64,000 nucleotides of DNA from NCBI GenBank assembly GCA_015039365.1, contig WION01000198.1:1-64000 (forward strand). Direction: 5' to 3'. This document shows, in pieces, positions 1 to 12,400 of the stretch. Positions within the stretch are counted from its first letter, which is position 1. Every line of letters begins with the position of its first letter. The DNA comes from Amanita rubescens. Lineage: Eukaryota; Basidiomycota; Agaricomycetes; Agaricales; Amanitaceae. The translations under genes and the position numbers were made by a program. Under the pieces are notes generated by a model that saw nothing but the letters and a program-made list of their open reading frames with translations, ran no database searches and was not told the origin of the DNA.

Positions 1-162
1 GTATGCGGAAACTGCTCCCTCCACCATGTGCCGCATGTGCGACGCTGAACGCGGTGACTATCCATGTCTACCGGAGCGATTCCGGCACAGGATCTCATGG
101 ACCGCAGCAGTGCCACCAGCTCCCCGCCATTTCGTGAATGAAAATGGTGTGGTAAATAAAGA

Positions 163-310
163 TGGGGAAGAGGAAGAGGAAGGAGAAGGAGAAGAAGGAG
201 AAGAAGGAGAAGGAGAAGAAGGAGAAGGAGAAGGAGAAGAAGGAGAAGGAGAAGGAGAAGAAGGAGAAGGAGAAGAAAGAGAAGGAGGAGAAGGAGAAGA
301 CGAAGACGAG
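163..310. repeat. Purine-rich GGAGAA microsatellite
   Basis: An almost pure run of GGAGAA, GAAGAA and GGAGAAGAA units. Long open frames exist on both strands only because the repeat has no stop codons; they encode Glu/Gly, Lys/Glu or Phe/Ser runs with no other content, so no gene is called. Confidence 0.9.
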
Positions 311-544
311 GAGGAGGAAGGAAGAAGGCATAGAGAAGCATGAAGTCATGGGACTTTGTTTAGCAAACGTCGAGGAGTCACCACTGCTAGAGCTGTTCAC
401 GTTAGTTGGATTTATGGGACTTAGTTCACTTAAACAAACGAGGTACAGATATGGCAATACTCGGCCTATGTACTACATTGCAATAGAATAGCATGAGATC
501 AGCGTTCGCCGTGATTAGCCGGGCGTCCCTGCGTAGTGTCGCAT

Positions 545-635
545 CGAGCCAAAGAGATCGCCAAAGAGAGCCCAAAGAGATTTCCAAAGAGAGCCCAAAG
601 AGATCGCCAAAGAGAGCCTAAAGAGATCGTTAACG
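545..635. repeat. Short tandem repeat, ~12-bp unit
   Basis: About seven imperfect copies of a unit alternating between GCCAAAGAGATC and GCCCAAAGAGAG. The frame through it gives a Lys/Glu/Arg-rich repeat without further support as a protein. Confidence 0.75.
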
Positions 636-1312
636 GGAGTCGCAGCGACGGTATGGAGCACTACAGTTATGCTCGTCCTCAGCAATTGTCCGGCCCAGCC
701 GGTCGCACTGAGAGACCACAGCTTCTGCACGCAGTGCATAATTCGAGAGATGTACAGGATGAACATAGTAGCCTTAAGGAATCACTTTGCGAGTCGAGAC
801 CTACTTAAAGCCCTCGGGCATCTACCCGGTTGATACTTAGGCTGTCCGGCTAGGACAGATGTAGCATACAATAGATAGTTCAGTAACATGGAACCCAGTC
901 GTATCCGGCTGGGCCGGACAAATTTATGTACGTACAAACGCACCTACTAATAGGACGGTACCGTTCAAAAATAAGTCATAGGTATGTGTGTTCTCATCAC
1001 CCGTCCATTCCTCACATCGCTAAGCTCTATTGTCCGTCAGGCAGCCATACCTTTAGTTAGTTTATAGATGAGGTGGTCTACCCATTGATGCGCGCACTTG
1101 AAGTAGATCAATAAATAACAGTTCATTAATCATTCATAAAACCTATCGCGGCGGCTGGATGCACTGCATGTCATCGGCAGCCCACCTGTAGCAATATGTT
1201 GGAGCAATCGTCCGGCCTGGCCGGACGTTCGATTCTTACTATTAGTTAACGAGCCACAGCCACTTCGACCACCACACTATATTAATACCGGTTCGCCATC
1301 CTGCCTCAGGCT
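636..1312. other. Gene-free spacer with 15-bp palindromes
   Basis: No convincing coding frame. The stretch holds palindromes at 689-703, 904-918 and 1211-1225, all variants of TCCGGCC-N-GGCCGGA. The last lies about 90 bp downstream of the stop codon of the minus-strand gene that ends at 1313. Confidence 0.7.
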
Positions 1313-4028
1313 TTACTGCTCCGCTTCATCTGAACCCTCTTCTTCCTCTTCCCGCATTTCCAACACTGCAGGCGGTATAAACTGGGGCTGTAGATGCTTC
1401 TGCTTTGGGTTCCAGACAATTCGTGGTGCATGGTCAACTCCACGTTTAGCAGGGAATGCCATCAAGTCATGAGCTGACCTGTAAATCCAAATTCGATCAG
1501 CTTGAGCAGCAGGTGCCCAGGCCAATTTGTTAAATTCATTCTTGACAGCCCGTCGCACTGCCCAAATGTCGCGGGAACCTATCATTTGCATGAGACGCAT
1601 CCATGCATCGTAGTAACGCATTTGAGTATATTGCTGGTGCGAAGCTGGCAAGAGACGATTTGGCGGGGGGAAAAGGTTGTCGAAGGTTGTCATCCAGCCC
1701 TCATCATTGACACGTTTGACGAAAACTACCCGGAAGATTTTGGCAAGATTCGGGTCCTTCAAGTTTTCCACTGTAATGTCCATTCTTTCGGATGGGGGCA
1801 AAATACAGTAGCTCTCCTCGCGAGCACGCTCCTTTGTCCCCATGGGATTTCCAATCTTCTGAACAACATCAGAGGCAAATTGCCTCCAAATTTCTAGTGC
1901 TCTACCAGCAACGTCAGCTTCATCATCTGAGAGTGGTTCGTGCATCTGTGCCACATCCTCTCCCCATTCAGTCTCGAGGTGTGAACGTCGGACCAGAGCA
2001 ACGTCACGTAAATTCAATGTGAAAGACTCTGGCGGCGGCGCATCTGGTTCATCTGCTTGTGGATTTCGCAGTGCTGACATTTTCCTTGACACAGTATATC
2101 TTTTACGGGGTCGCGTCGGCTTGTTCCGTATTCGAAAGATTGGGTCCATCTCTCGTCGCAAGTCGGTCATTGGCCTCCTAAAGATGTGCTGAAAGGCGGC
2201 ATCAGGTAATGTGCGATCGCGGTTCCACATAAGTCTTGCACAATCTGAGTTTGGGGGAAAAGTCATCCTACGTAAGAACATCATTCCTCCAGGACAGAAC
2301 GGCACTGCTTCATCATCCTCCAGATCGTCGTCAATGCCAAAAAGATGTCTGTGCTCGTGGTCCAAGTCCGACGTTAGGGGAAGAGCAATTCGTGCGACAG
2401 CACGACCAGTTTGATCAGACGGTGGTCGATTGTGAAGTCCATTTATGAGCCAGACAAGAGCCGCATACGTGTAGAGTGTGGATGGCCTGCACCGTGTTTG
2501 TGATGCTAGGGAATTCAAGTGAAAGAGGATAATGTTGGCAGCCTCAAGTCTGACAATTCTAACATTCCTGTTTATTTTGGAGCCTGTGTTAGTCAGTGAT
2601 ATCCGTGATTGTCGCATTTTCTTACCACCAGAGTTGTCTTGGGAAGACAAGAGCAGTAGCCATGAATAGATCTTGTGAAAAGTCTCTGAGGACCCGTGTT
2701 GCCTTTGAGACAGGCACTCGCACTTCCAGGCGAGCAGCAACATCGTTTTTCTCCCTTGCCTCCTCGTAAGCTGCAGCGAGACTGGTTGTGTAAGTGCTTC
2801 GGGGATCCATCGCATTCTTTCCTGTCAGAAACTTTGCGAAGTGGTGGGCAGTTGGGTGATAAGTAAGGGATTTATCCGTCGTGTATGCTTGCATGTATAA
2901 TACATCAAATTGCCCCACCGGTTTCGAAAAATGTGCACGAAAGCCGGCAACCTCCGTGAGATGTTGGGATACGTCCTGCTCAAAATGGTTTCTGTGCCGA
3001 GAAACACGATCAACCACACGTTCTGGGATGTCAAACAACCGCTGCATGATGGGTGGATAGCAGTCTTCTCTCCAGACTACTGCCTTGTCCTTGATTATGA
3101 GCTCAATGGCTACGTCAATGAACCAGCTGCCGGTCAATTGCTCATATGGGAGTTTGACTTGGTGCAACAGATCGTCCAGTCTATCCTGAACTGCATCATC
3201 CATGTGTGGTTGGTGTTCTGTATCGTTTTTGATCCCACGTATTTCGGTACCAAATACCATGTTCTTGCCCCAAGGAATCGCATTCATGTTGTTCTTCAAA
3301 GCCGTCGAGAAGTCTGGAATGTCATCTGAAGAGACAACACGAGTGGACTCCGTGAAACGTCCTCTTCCATCTGATGAACGGAAAGTTTCTGATGCATATG
3401 AAGGGGGCCAATCGTGGACGGTAGTTGGTGCTACTAACAAGATAGCAGGACGGAGCCCTATATCATAGAAGGTGGCTGACTCCTCAGATGTGAGGGCAGA
3501 GCTTGTTCGTTCTCTGTTTTTGAGCCCAGGAAAGAACACTCGGATTTGATGACGTAAATCTCTCTGGGCAAGCAGCGTATTTGGGACGGTGGAGGGATCC
3601 AGCATGACTTGCTTAAGAGTACGGCGTTGGCATTGAATAAAAGCATTGAATGGGACAAAACTCACCTCATCGTTGATAACAAATGGCACTTTAATCTTGA
3701 GCCTTGCAGTAAGTGCTCGTGATGCATTAGGCTTCCCATATACGAAAATGGAGGCTCTCGCAGGAATGTGAGATGTAAAGCCAATAAGCGAATCGTAATC
3801 TCGTCGAATATATGGCATGGGGGTGTTGTTCTTCGGTCGGTTATGTAGTGCCACGATTCTGGCTTGTTCATCCGTTTCCCAATCATAACCGGTGAGGGCC
3901 CACTCTGCAGCTTGGAATGCTGCCTCTGGTTCACCCCTGACAGGTATACGGGTACTTATTTCTTGATGCCGTTGAATCCATTTTGCAACAGTAAGATCGA
4001 CAGAAGCGCCCTGTTCGTCATTGTCCAT
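1313..4028 (-). CDS. Uncharacterised large protein (~890 residues), two exons
   Basis: The two long frames join through one intron at 2568-2625: donor GTAAGA, branch region CTGACTAAC, acceptor AACAG, 58 nt. That acceptor restores frame; the nearer acceptor at 2584 does not. The start is the ATG at 4026-4028, the first in the exon. The N-terminal half is a soluble, mixed-charge region with motifs such as 'WALTGYDWETDEQ' and 'VPFNAFIQCQRRTLKQV'. The C-terminal half is rich in Arg and Trp and ends in an acidic tail (EEEEEGSDEAEQ). I see no signal peptide, membrane segment or recognised catalytic motif. I believe similar proteins occur in many copies in mushroom genomes but cannot verify this. 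It lies on the same strand just downstream of the SNF2-like gene, which hints at a shared repetitive gene set; its function is unknown. Confidence 0.75.
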
Positions 4029-4239
4029 GGAGGGGCAGATCGTTTGTTGTGTGGCTTTGGGGAGGGGGCGAGCGCTGGGGGGGGGCGGGGTGTAGGCAGA
4101 AGATAGGACGTCTTTTATATGCTAGAAAAAGCTTGTTTCTTATAAATCACGGCAATCAAATTCAATGGTGGGTCATCATTTAGCGTGTGGGCATAATAAG
4201 GTAGAAAGCTACACATGCTGAATGCGAACACAACGTTTC

Positions 4240-7200
4240 CTACCTACGACTACTGCCATATGTACGGGAAACTCTGGTCTTTGATGAAAATTTTTTGAAG
4301 TCGATGCGCTGGGTTGACGGGTTTTCATCGCTATTGTTATCATCATTGTATGTGGGCAGTTGTCCACGTCGCGGAGCCTTCAGGGGACGGGGGGGAGACA
4401 GGGATGAAGGGGGCCTACGTTTCTTTGATTGGTCATCGGTGTCATGGTCATCATCTGGTAGATCAAAACGATCGTTGGTAGACACTTGGCTGGCAGCGGT
4501 TGCTGTGGATGGGGATGAGAGTAGCGTCTTATCTAATTCAGCAACAAGGTCCTCCTCGTCTTGTAGATCGAATCCATCGGTAGTAGCCATTTGGCTGGCA
4601 GCGGCTTCTGTGGATGAGGATGGGTGTAACGGCTGATCAAATTGAGCAGCAAAGTCGGCGTCTTCGTCATTCGGAAACTGCCGATAATATTCTGGATCGA
4701 CTTGCTGCCACTTATCTTCATCATCATCAGTTGAGTGGTCCATGACGGATTTGTTCTCAGGAATATTGATGTCCGGCTCGGCTGGACGCGTAGCGGCTTT
4801 GGGGAATAGGCCTGAGCCCTCGTCTGGCTTACTGACATCGGACTCGGAGAACGAGCTCGGTGGACCTGCGTCCGTCCTGGCCGGATTATTCAAGCGAGTG
4901 TCGCCCGACCCAACAACCTGGTGCTCCTGGGACTGGCTCTGAGCTTCCTGCTTATCCTTTTGGAACGGATTAGCTTGCGGTTGAGGGTAAGGTCCCACCT
5001 TGGCTGTGGAAACAGAGAGGGCAGGCCGACCAACTCTCATGCTCTGGTTGGGTGCCTGTGTCGGTGTCGGAGGGGCTGGGTTATCAATCTGCATGGGCTG
5101 GTCAGCTGGCTCAGCTGCTTGGTGAGGCACTCTTTCGCCTTGTTGAGAAACAGCAGGCGTATCCGGCTGAGCCGGCTGCCTAGCTTCCTTTCCCCTGCGC
5201 CGACCAGTCTGTCCCCCAGAGTTGGCTTGCCCTAACGATGGATCAGCACCATAAAAACTTGTTAGCGGTTTAAAATATACCGTTTCCCTCTTTCTCATTC
5301 CCCTTCCCTTCCGGCGCCTGTGCCTTATTTAGAGAGACGGATGGCGTTTTCCCTGTCTCTCCCGGTGCAGGTTGAGTCTCATTAGCAGGCGTAGCCGATG
5401 AAGCTGAAGATGCTTTGTCAGGCTCTCCTGCGTCCGGTTGAGAGACATCAGGCATATCCGGCGTAGCCGGCTGTGTAGCCCCCTTTCCCCTCCCACCCGT
5501 CTGTCCCAAAGCGGTGGTTTTTTCTAATGAGGGATGAGCGACGTAAAAAAAAAAAGAAGTTAGCAATTTGAAGCCTACCCTTTCTCCCCCTGCCTTTCCC
5601 TTTCCCTTTCCCTTTCCCTTTCCCTTTCCCTCTCCCCATCCTCCCTCCATCCCCCTCACCGTTCTCCACTTCTGGTACATCTGGATCACTCTGATCTTCT
5701 TCCTCTGGATTTCCCTCGAAGATGCCACCGAGGTCTATACACGTAGCCTATGAGCTCACCTCCTGTGATCGTAAGATAGACTTACTGGGGTTTATGGTTT
5801 CAGTTCTAGTCACCAAAGCTTGGAGCATCACGTCTTTATCCCTGGCAAGCGATGCCATGATGACGTCTGTTGTGCCAACTGCCAATAGCTTGTACACGTG
5901 GACGGTCCGCTCTTGTCCATAGCGATGAGCACGGCCGATAATTTGCACCACCGATTGTTGAGACCAGACTGTGTCCTTTAATAACGTAAATGGAAAGGGA
6001 GAAGTGGGTAAAGTCCGTCAGCTTACGAATAGGATGACGGTGTCAGCACAGGCCAGGTTGAGTCCAGCTGCCCCAACTGACGAAAATAGAAGTACGCGTC
6101 GGCTTGGGTCATGGGAGTGGATAAATTTCTGTACTTCGTCGTCCCTATCTTTTATCTTCATGCTACCATTTAGAACGAACGGGATAATGCCGTAAAGCTT
6201 CATCACAGACTCTACCGTTGGCGTTGACATCGGGTACTCATAATAGACAAGTATCTTCCGTGTCTGGGATGTAGACCGTCCGGCTGGGAGGGACGGATAG
6301 ACAACGCTACCCTCATTCACGGTTGGGGGTTCTACAGCGTCATCGCTGAGAAGATGTTGGAGCAGCTTCATAAGGGCCACTAGCTTTGATCCTGGCCTCT
6401 CTTCCCACTCGGCCATCGACGAAAAGACAGGGAAAGGTTTCTCCGATGGATGTCCAACAGGATACACGAGATTCAGTCGATAGTTGATATAAAAGCTCTG
6501 TTTTAGATGTTCAGATACCGTATAGCTGGGCCGGCCATGGCAGGCTTACCTCATTAGAAAACTCTAAAAGAGTGCTACTTTTTTTGTTCTGCATTATGTC
6601 CTGGAATGAGTCGTTGAGTACTGTCATTTCCCAATCCTCTAACTCAACGGGTAGAATGTGCGAAACGTAAGGAGGGAGCTGATCGTTGAGACATGTTCCA
6701 TCCGGGCGTTTGGAGTTGATCGTTCGTCGAATAATGGAGCCATTGAACGCAGCTTGGATGTCTTTGACAATGTTGACCTGCGTTTTTTTTATTGTCTCTG
6801 CTTCTGGAGGCATTTCGACGTTGTTTTGGTCCCTCAGCAGCATTTGTTGTTCGTGGGCGACCCGGATTTGTTGCTTGACGGCAGGGGTTAGGATCCGTTT
6901 TGCGCGATTAAGCTCTCGCACTCCATTTCTCTCAAATTCTTGCCCCTCTGAGCCACACAATGCTGGGATTCCAACAATGCGTCCCAGGTTTATCACATCC
7001 TGTTCGTCGTCAGTCACGATGTCCGGCTCGGCCGGATAGGATGACTCACCGGGGGCTTCGTGTACAGTGGAGTTGCTGTACAGCAGGACATCATCGACGA
7101 TCTCATCCGAAGATGGACGCCCCCGACAAACCCACGCTGAGGCCCACGAAATTCGTGTGCCTCATCTATCCACGCCGATGCCCACTCGAGGTCGAAAAAG

Positions 7201-9326
7201 TTTGGGGCGCCGGTCTTCTTCGTTCGAGGATCGTCGATGGGTTTGCGGTGTGCCCCTGATCGGCTACAGTCATAGGTTAGTCCAGCGAGCGTATTGAACA
7301 CCTTTTTAGTTTAGATCAGCTACGTGACACAGTTATTGGATGAACAACGCTCACCGAGTGAGGAATTAGTACAACTCGGAATATGAGCTGATGGTTTGCC
7401 TTTGTCCAAACGCCATCTGGATCAGAAAAATAAGATTTAAGAGCGGCGGCAGAGGTTGGTAGCTGGAAAATGTCCAATGAAAATGGTTTGAAGAACGTCT
7501 TGAGCTCCCGGCGCCATTGATCAACCAGTGAGTTAGGAACGACGATGGCGTGGGGTTTATTGGGAACGTCACCCTTGCCCATGAAGTATGGACGGTCCTC
7601 TGAAAACGTCCAGTCAGCAATGGATGTTTGGAAGCCAGCTTGAACGGCGTACTGATAATAGAGGGACGTGTCAGTCCTCCCTCCTCCTCCGACTGGTAAA
7701 CCAACTGGAGGAACGCAATGAACGCCATAACCTGTGCCGTTTTTCCTACCCCAACATCGTCTGCAAGCAGGACCCCATGTACATCTGGCTTTTTCTCCTC
7801 TGTCCAGACCCTGTCAGCAATAGCAGCGACGCCACACAGCTGGTGCCATAGCAATTGAAGAGGCGCCGTATCCGGACCTCCATTCTCCAACCTCTGACGG
7901 ACATCCGCAGAGGCGTCCTTATCCCATCCTGAAACCAAGTTATCTTTATCCCGGAAGCTGTTCCAGTTAACCGGTCGAGCCCCAATGAACCCTAATAGGT
8001 TAGACAGCTCCTCAATCGTCTTTCCCTTCATCTCGTCGACCCCCATGTCACCAAGGTCCTCCACTAGCACATCCCATGCGCCAGCCGCATCTCCACGGTC
8101 AAGAGACAGCTCACCCCCCTCTCTCTCAAAGTAATCAGCATAAAGAGAGATGATGCGTAGCACCTCTTCCGGTTTCGCTAGATCTGCGGTAACGAAGTTT
8201 TTCTGCAATGCTCGCCTTCTTGCGTTCTCCGCTGAGTAGGGTGGGTAAGGGCATGTAGCTGCGCATATGCAAGGATGGATACACACCTGCTGCCTTGTGC
8301 CTATCGCCTACTGCAATCTCCTTCTTCGGCTTCCCTAGCCTTATTAGCAGGGTATCTATCGTGATTTGGTGCCTGGCTGCAGCTGCACGCGCACTTGGCA
8401 GAATTGCCGTATTTTTGTTGAAACGGTTAAGTGCCGCTATAGCAGCCCGAAGATCTGCCAGCTGCACGCCTTCATCTTCAATTTCTACCAGTTTTTGTCA
8501 ATTTCATACCTTAAGATATAAGGGAACGCTTACTTTTCATCGCCTTGTCCAAGTCACTTTGAAACCCGCCGAGCTTCTTCTGGGTACGGCCATGTAGCTT
8601 TCGGAGCCGGTCAATATTATAGGTAATGACAGTGTCCAAGTAGGAGCCTGCGTCGGGATGAACCAGACCGGTTGGTTCTTCAACCAAGATTTCCCCGAAA
8701 ATGGTTTGAGCTACGATACGCCCGACGATGGATTGTGCATTGTAACTGAAGCGGGACTGATCCCATACGTCGCCCTTCATCTCCAGTAATTGTTGAGGAT
8801 GAATGCCGGCTTCCGTCATCTGGTGGTCGATCTCAGTGTTAAACCCACGACAAATAACATTGGAGCAATATGATTGCCATGCTTTTTGACCGGTAAAAGA
8901 GAGAATCCTTTTCTCCTGCTTTAGCTGTTCCAGGGTGGCGTTCATGCAGATGCTGATAAAATTGCTGAAGGACTCCCTGTCCTTCTCCGGAACGCCAACA
9001 GGATGATCGTTGCGGGCAGTGGTCCCAGAAACCCGCTTTATACCAAGCTTGGCGTTGACGTCTGGGTCGTCGTAGGCATAAATGGGGGTGGAGCCCTCGC
9101 TTTTCCACGAGTGAAGCAGGAGGAGAGCTGCGATCTGGTAGTAGGGGAGGGCCGGCATGGCGTACACAAATCTGCGGAGGGCACCTGAATTTATACGATT
9201 TTGGTTGGTTACGCCCTGGTTGGTTGGTTGCTCCTTTTGGAGCTGGTCATCACCACTTGTTAGCGACATCATGATTTGGTTGTGAGGGTTGTACCGAGAT
9301 ACCCGTCCGTAGGGAAGGCCTGGCAT
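4240..9326 (-). CDS. SNF2-like DEAH-box helicase/ATPase, multi-exon
   Basis: Probable chromatin-remodelling-type ATPase. In order: an N-terminal region of unknown fold (9326-8534); a further exon starting 'IEDEGVQLADL'; the Walker A motif DDVGVGKT near 7740-7765; DEAH in 'WIDEAHEFRG' near 7149-7166; then the C-terminal helicase lobe with 'SSVGAAGLNLA' and the motif VI-like 'QIIGRAHRYGQERTVHVYKL' near 5890-5950. Introns of ~50 nt fit between exons (for example, one with donor GTACGC and acceptor TTCAG between the Walker A exon and the 'DRPYFMGKGD' exon). The last third (5720-4240) is a disordered Pro/Gln/Ser tail containing a duplicated exon-plus-intron block and several 'PAxPD' motifs derived from the 15-bp palindrome. 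SNF2 enzymes act on nucleosomal DNA in the nucleus; the actual target is unknown. The gene model is assembled by eye, so exact exon ends are approximate. Confidence 0.8.
4772..7036. repeat. 15-bp palindromes inside the SNF2-like gene
   Basis: Copies at 4772-4786, 4871-4885, 5162-5176, 5457-5471 and 7022-7036 match TCCGGCN3GCCGGA or are one or two bases away. The first four lie in the C-terminal exons. Read on the minus strand in one common frame they encode RPAEPD, NPARTD, QPAQPD and QPATPD. The 7022 copy lies in a predicted intron just after its GTGAGT donor. Confidence 0.8.
5590..5640. repeat. CCCTTT microsatellite in an intron
   Basis: About eight copies of CCCTTT. It lies in what I model as an intron of the SNF2-like gene, between the exon ending 'DVPEVEN' and the exon starting near 5520. 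Confidence 0.8.
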
Positions 9327-9480
9327 GGCGTATACGAATATGCGGAGGGCACCTGAGCTTATGCGATCCTGGTTGGTTACGCCCTGGTTGGTTGGTTGCT
9401 CCTTTTAGAGCTGGGCATCACCACTCGCTAGCGACATCATAATTTGGTTGTGAGCGTTGTACCGAGATACCCGTCCAGGA
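9148..9480. repeat. ~165-bp tandem duplication at the SNF2-like gene's 5' end
   Basis: Positions ~9148-9312 and ~9313-9480 are ~90% alike (both contain GGAGGGCACCTGA, GGTTGGTTACGCCCTGG and TTGTACCGAGATACCCGTCC). The inner copy is coding. The outer copy has a TAA stop where the inner copy reads Gln-Leu-Gln-Lys, so the usable start is the ATG at 9324-9326. Confidence 0.85.
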
Positions 9481-12400
9481 ACTTTGGCCCATGTTTCAAA
9501 TATAACTTAGCGGCACTATAACTAATGTTAACGTTAAGATTAAAGAATTGGGAAGGAAAAGGAAACCGACCGGGCGAGCATTTTTCCCCTAAAAAACCTT
9601 TATCGTGGTCTGAAGGGTGCTAAACAGCGAATCTTGGGCTGACAGGTAACTCCTCTGACGTATACGCAAGACGGCTGCTGATAGACATTGGAGCTGGTGA
9701 GTTGCTTCAATTCTCAGTCGGAAGCCCATAAGTAAGCATCTTTATCACCATTCTATACGTACGTGAACAGAAACTAGACTATAGTATATATCCCAGCGTC
9801 AATCACTAGCCTGAGCGAATAGCCCAAGCGTCCAGCCTCCAGCGCAGTTAACGACTCAGTCGCTTTATGGAGTCTGAGACTTACGCAGTGCCCGGCTTCC
9901 TTACGTTGATGTCTGAGGAGACTGCTGAGCCTGTCCTGCATTTTGCTACTCATGCTGGTAACGAATTTAGTACCTGCAGAGAGTGAGTGATGCACAGCCG
10001 ATGAGGACACACATACTTGCTTATGACATGTCTTCAACAGTACATTATGCACATTTATGGCTGATGCATCAACCGTCCGGCCTGGCCGGATATGGCAGTG
10101 TGGGCTGGTATGGCAGAACAGGCGGGGGATGGAGCCGTATCGGGCATGACCAACGCTTCACCTGTCGATCCTTATGCGTGTTGGTGGCTAACGCAGAGTC
10201 AACCATCCGGCCTGGCCGGATATGGCAGTGTAAGCGGATATGGCGGTGTAAGCGGGTATGGCAGAGCAAGCCGGGATATTGTATCGTTATCATTATTCTA
10301 CACATACATGAAAAGTAAAAGTAAAACAGGGTACGTGTTTGTTTCACAGCGTCTGAATCGCGCCCGCATAAAGTTCACCGTTCTGCAATGGACGGTAATC
10401 AAGCAGTTGTATCAATGCCGTTTTTTTACTTACGCAGTGCCGTTGTTAATCAGCTTGGCTGCAATTGCCCAGCGCCCTGCAGCAACATCGATAATGCAGC
10501 TATGTATATCGATGTGGAGCTTTGAGAGGGAACTGTATCAACCATTGAGTGATGAACAGGCGATGGAGGCGTGTACTTACCCATAGTGTTCAGTACATCG
10601 CACGCGTTCATGGTTTACGCATCAAGTGCCCGGCCTGGCCAGATACGATGTGACTTGCAAGCTGATGGGAGGTATCCCTAGTCCCAGTCCCTGCATAGGA
10701 TGAGCAATGGACAGGCGACGAAGATATGTACTAGCCAACGGCGTATTTTGAACAGTACCTATGCACGTTTTATGGCCAACGCATCAGCTGTCCGGCTTGG
10801 CCAGATACGACGTACACCGCAGCGACGTATTGGGACAACAGACATAGTCCCTGGTTGGTATGAGCAATGAACGTACAATGAGGACATACTACGTACTTTG
10901 AACAGGATCCTATACGCGTTATATGCCATACTGGCCCATACATATCAACCAACCAACCAAACAAACTGTCCAGCTGGCTAAATGCGGTGTAGGGTGGGTG
11001 ACTTGTAAGCGGCGCACTGACAGCGAGCTGGTGCCTGCGTAGTGTGAGCCGATGGCACTTGCACGATCATGGTGGTATGAAACCACGCATCGAACAGATA
11101 TTACAACTCCGACTGCTGAACTTGCACGGCGCAAAACAGTGTTTATGGTACAAACAATGCCACGTGAATTTCTTTTCCCGGTTGTTTGTCCCACAAATAC
11201 TGTTTCGCGCGGCACAAAGTTCGGCAGTCGGAGTCATAACAGCCTTCCGCTGCTTCGTTCCATACCATTATGATCGTTGAAAAAACACGCGTAGCGTAAA
11301 TAGATGAGTACTTATGTCCCATCGCCCGTTCATTGCTGACTCTACGCAGGAGTCACACAAGTAGGCTATTGGGTAAGTACATGTGTTCTCATCACCGTTC
11401 GTCATCGCTGTTCATTGCTCACTCTACTCATGTAATAGGCCCGTTGTCCTGATCCCACGCCGCCCCCGGGTACGATGAAGAGGCGGCAGTATAGGGAGGG
11501 GCCTGGAGCAAGTGGAGGGAGGTTCGGCGACCAACCTTTCGTCCGACTCGTCAATCTCCTAACCTCACTCCGCTTGACCTCCACAGAATCTGCATCCACC
11601 ATCGCGAATATACGCTATAGCAGGCGAGTATGGGTGTCCTCATTGCCAGCTTGTTTCTCACACTACGTAGGGACTATGCCTGTTGTCACCCTGGTCTCCT
11701 GGCTATTTCCGTGGTTTCCTCCGTTCGCTCCACGGGCAAAAATCAGCGTGAACCTCCACTTTGCACAAAGTGTCCTTCCATGATTCTTCCATAAAAAGAA
11801 TCATTACGTCGCATCGCGCTACCATCATTATAAATGGTATCTCATAGGCAAGTATCTACTATCCTCGTTTATTGCACACAGCGCTAAGCCTTGTTGTTCA
11901 GGTATGTTGCGCACCTCCTCTCAGCCAGTCGCAAGTTACCCAGCCCATGTATCCAGCCAAACCGAACGCTTGATGCATAAAGTATGCATATCATTCCTCA
12001 TTGCTCACTTATCCGCTTGTGTTCCTACACGCTGCTGCCCCCCCCTTCCCGCCTGTCGCACGTCAGCCCATACTGCATCCGGCTTGGCCGGACAGTTGAT
12101 GCCTGATAAGCACCGTTCCCTCTCCTCTCCCGTGCAGCCGCGCTGCACCGTATCCGGCCAAGCCGGACAGCTGGTGTAGGAATTACCCATCTCTATTGTG
12201 TAAGTCGAGCAACTACGCCTGTCCATTGCTCACACCAGATGCTGCTGTTATCATGATAAATCACAGAGAATACCTCATACTCCCTCTCTCCCACCATAAA
12301 CGTTGTGCGGCCATATCAGCCGACACTATATCCGGCCTGGCCGGACGGCAGTTGTAGAGTGAAGTCAAACAGTATACGTACATATGTTAGCAACATTCTT

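Noticed and set aside
26..491. Glu/Gly-, Lys- and Phe/Ser-rich proteins from the left edge
   Set aside because: All three frames are readings of one purine microsatellite and have no other content.
2584..2625. A 42-nt intron in the first gene using the nearer acceptor at 2584
   Set aside because: It does not restore the reading frame; the acceptor at 2568 does, and gives a normal 58-nt intron.
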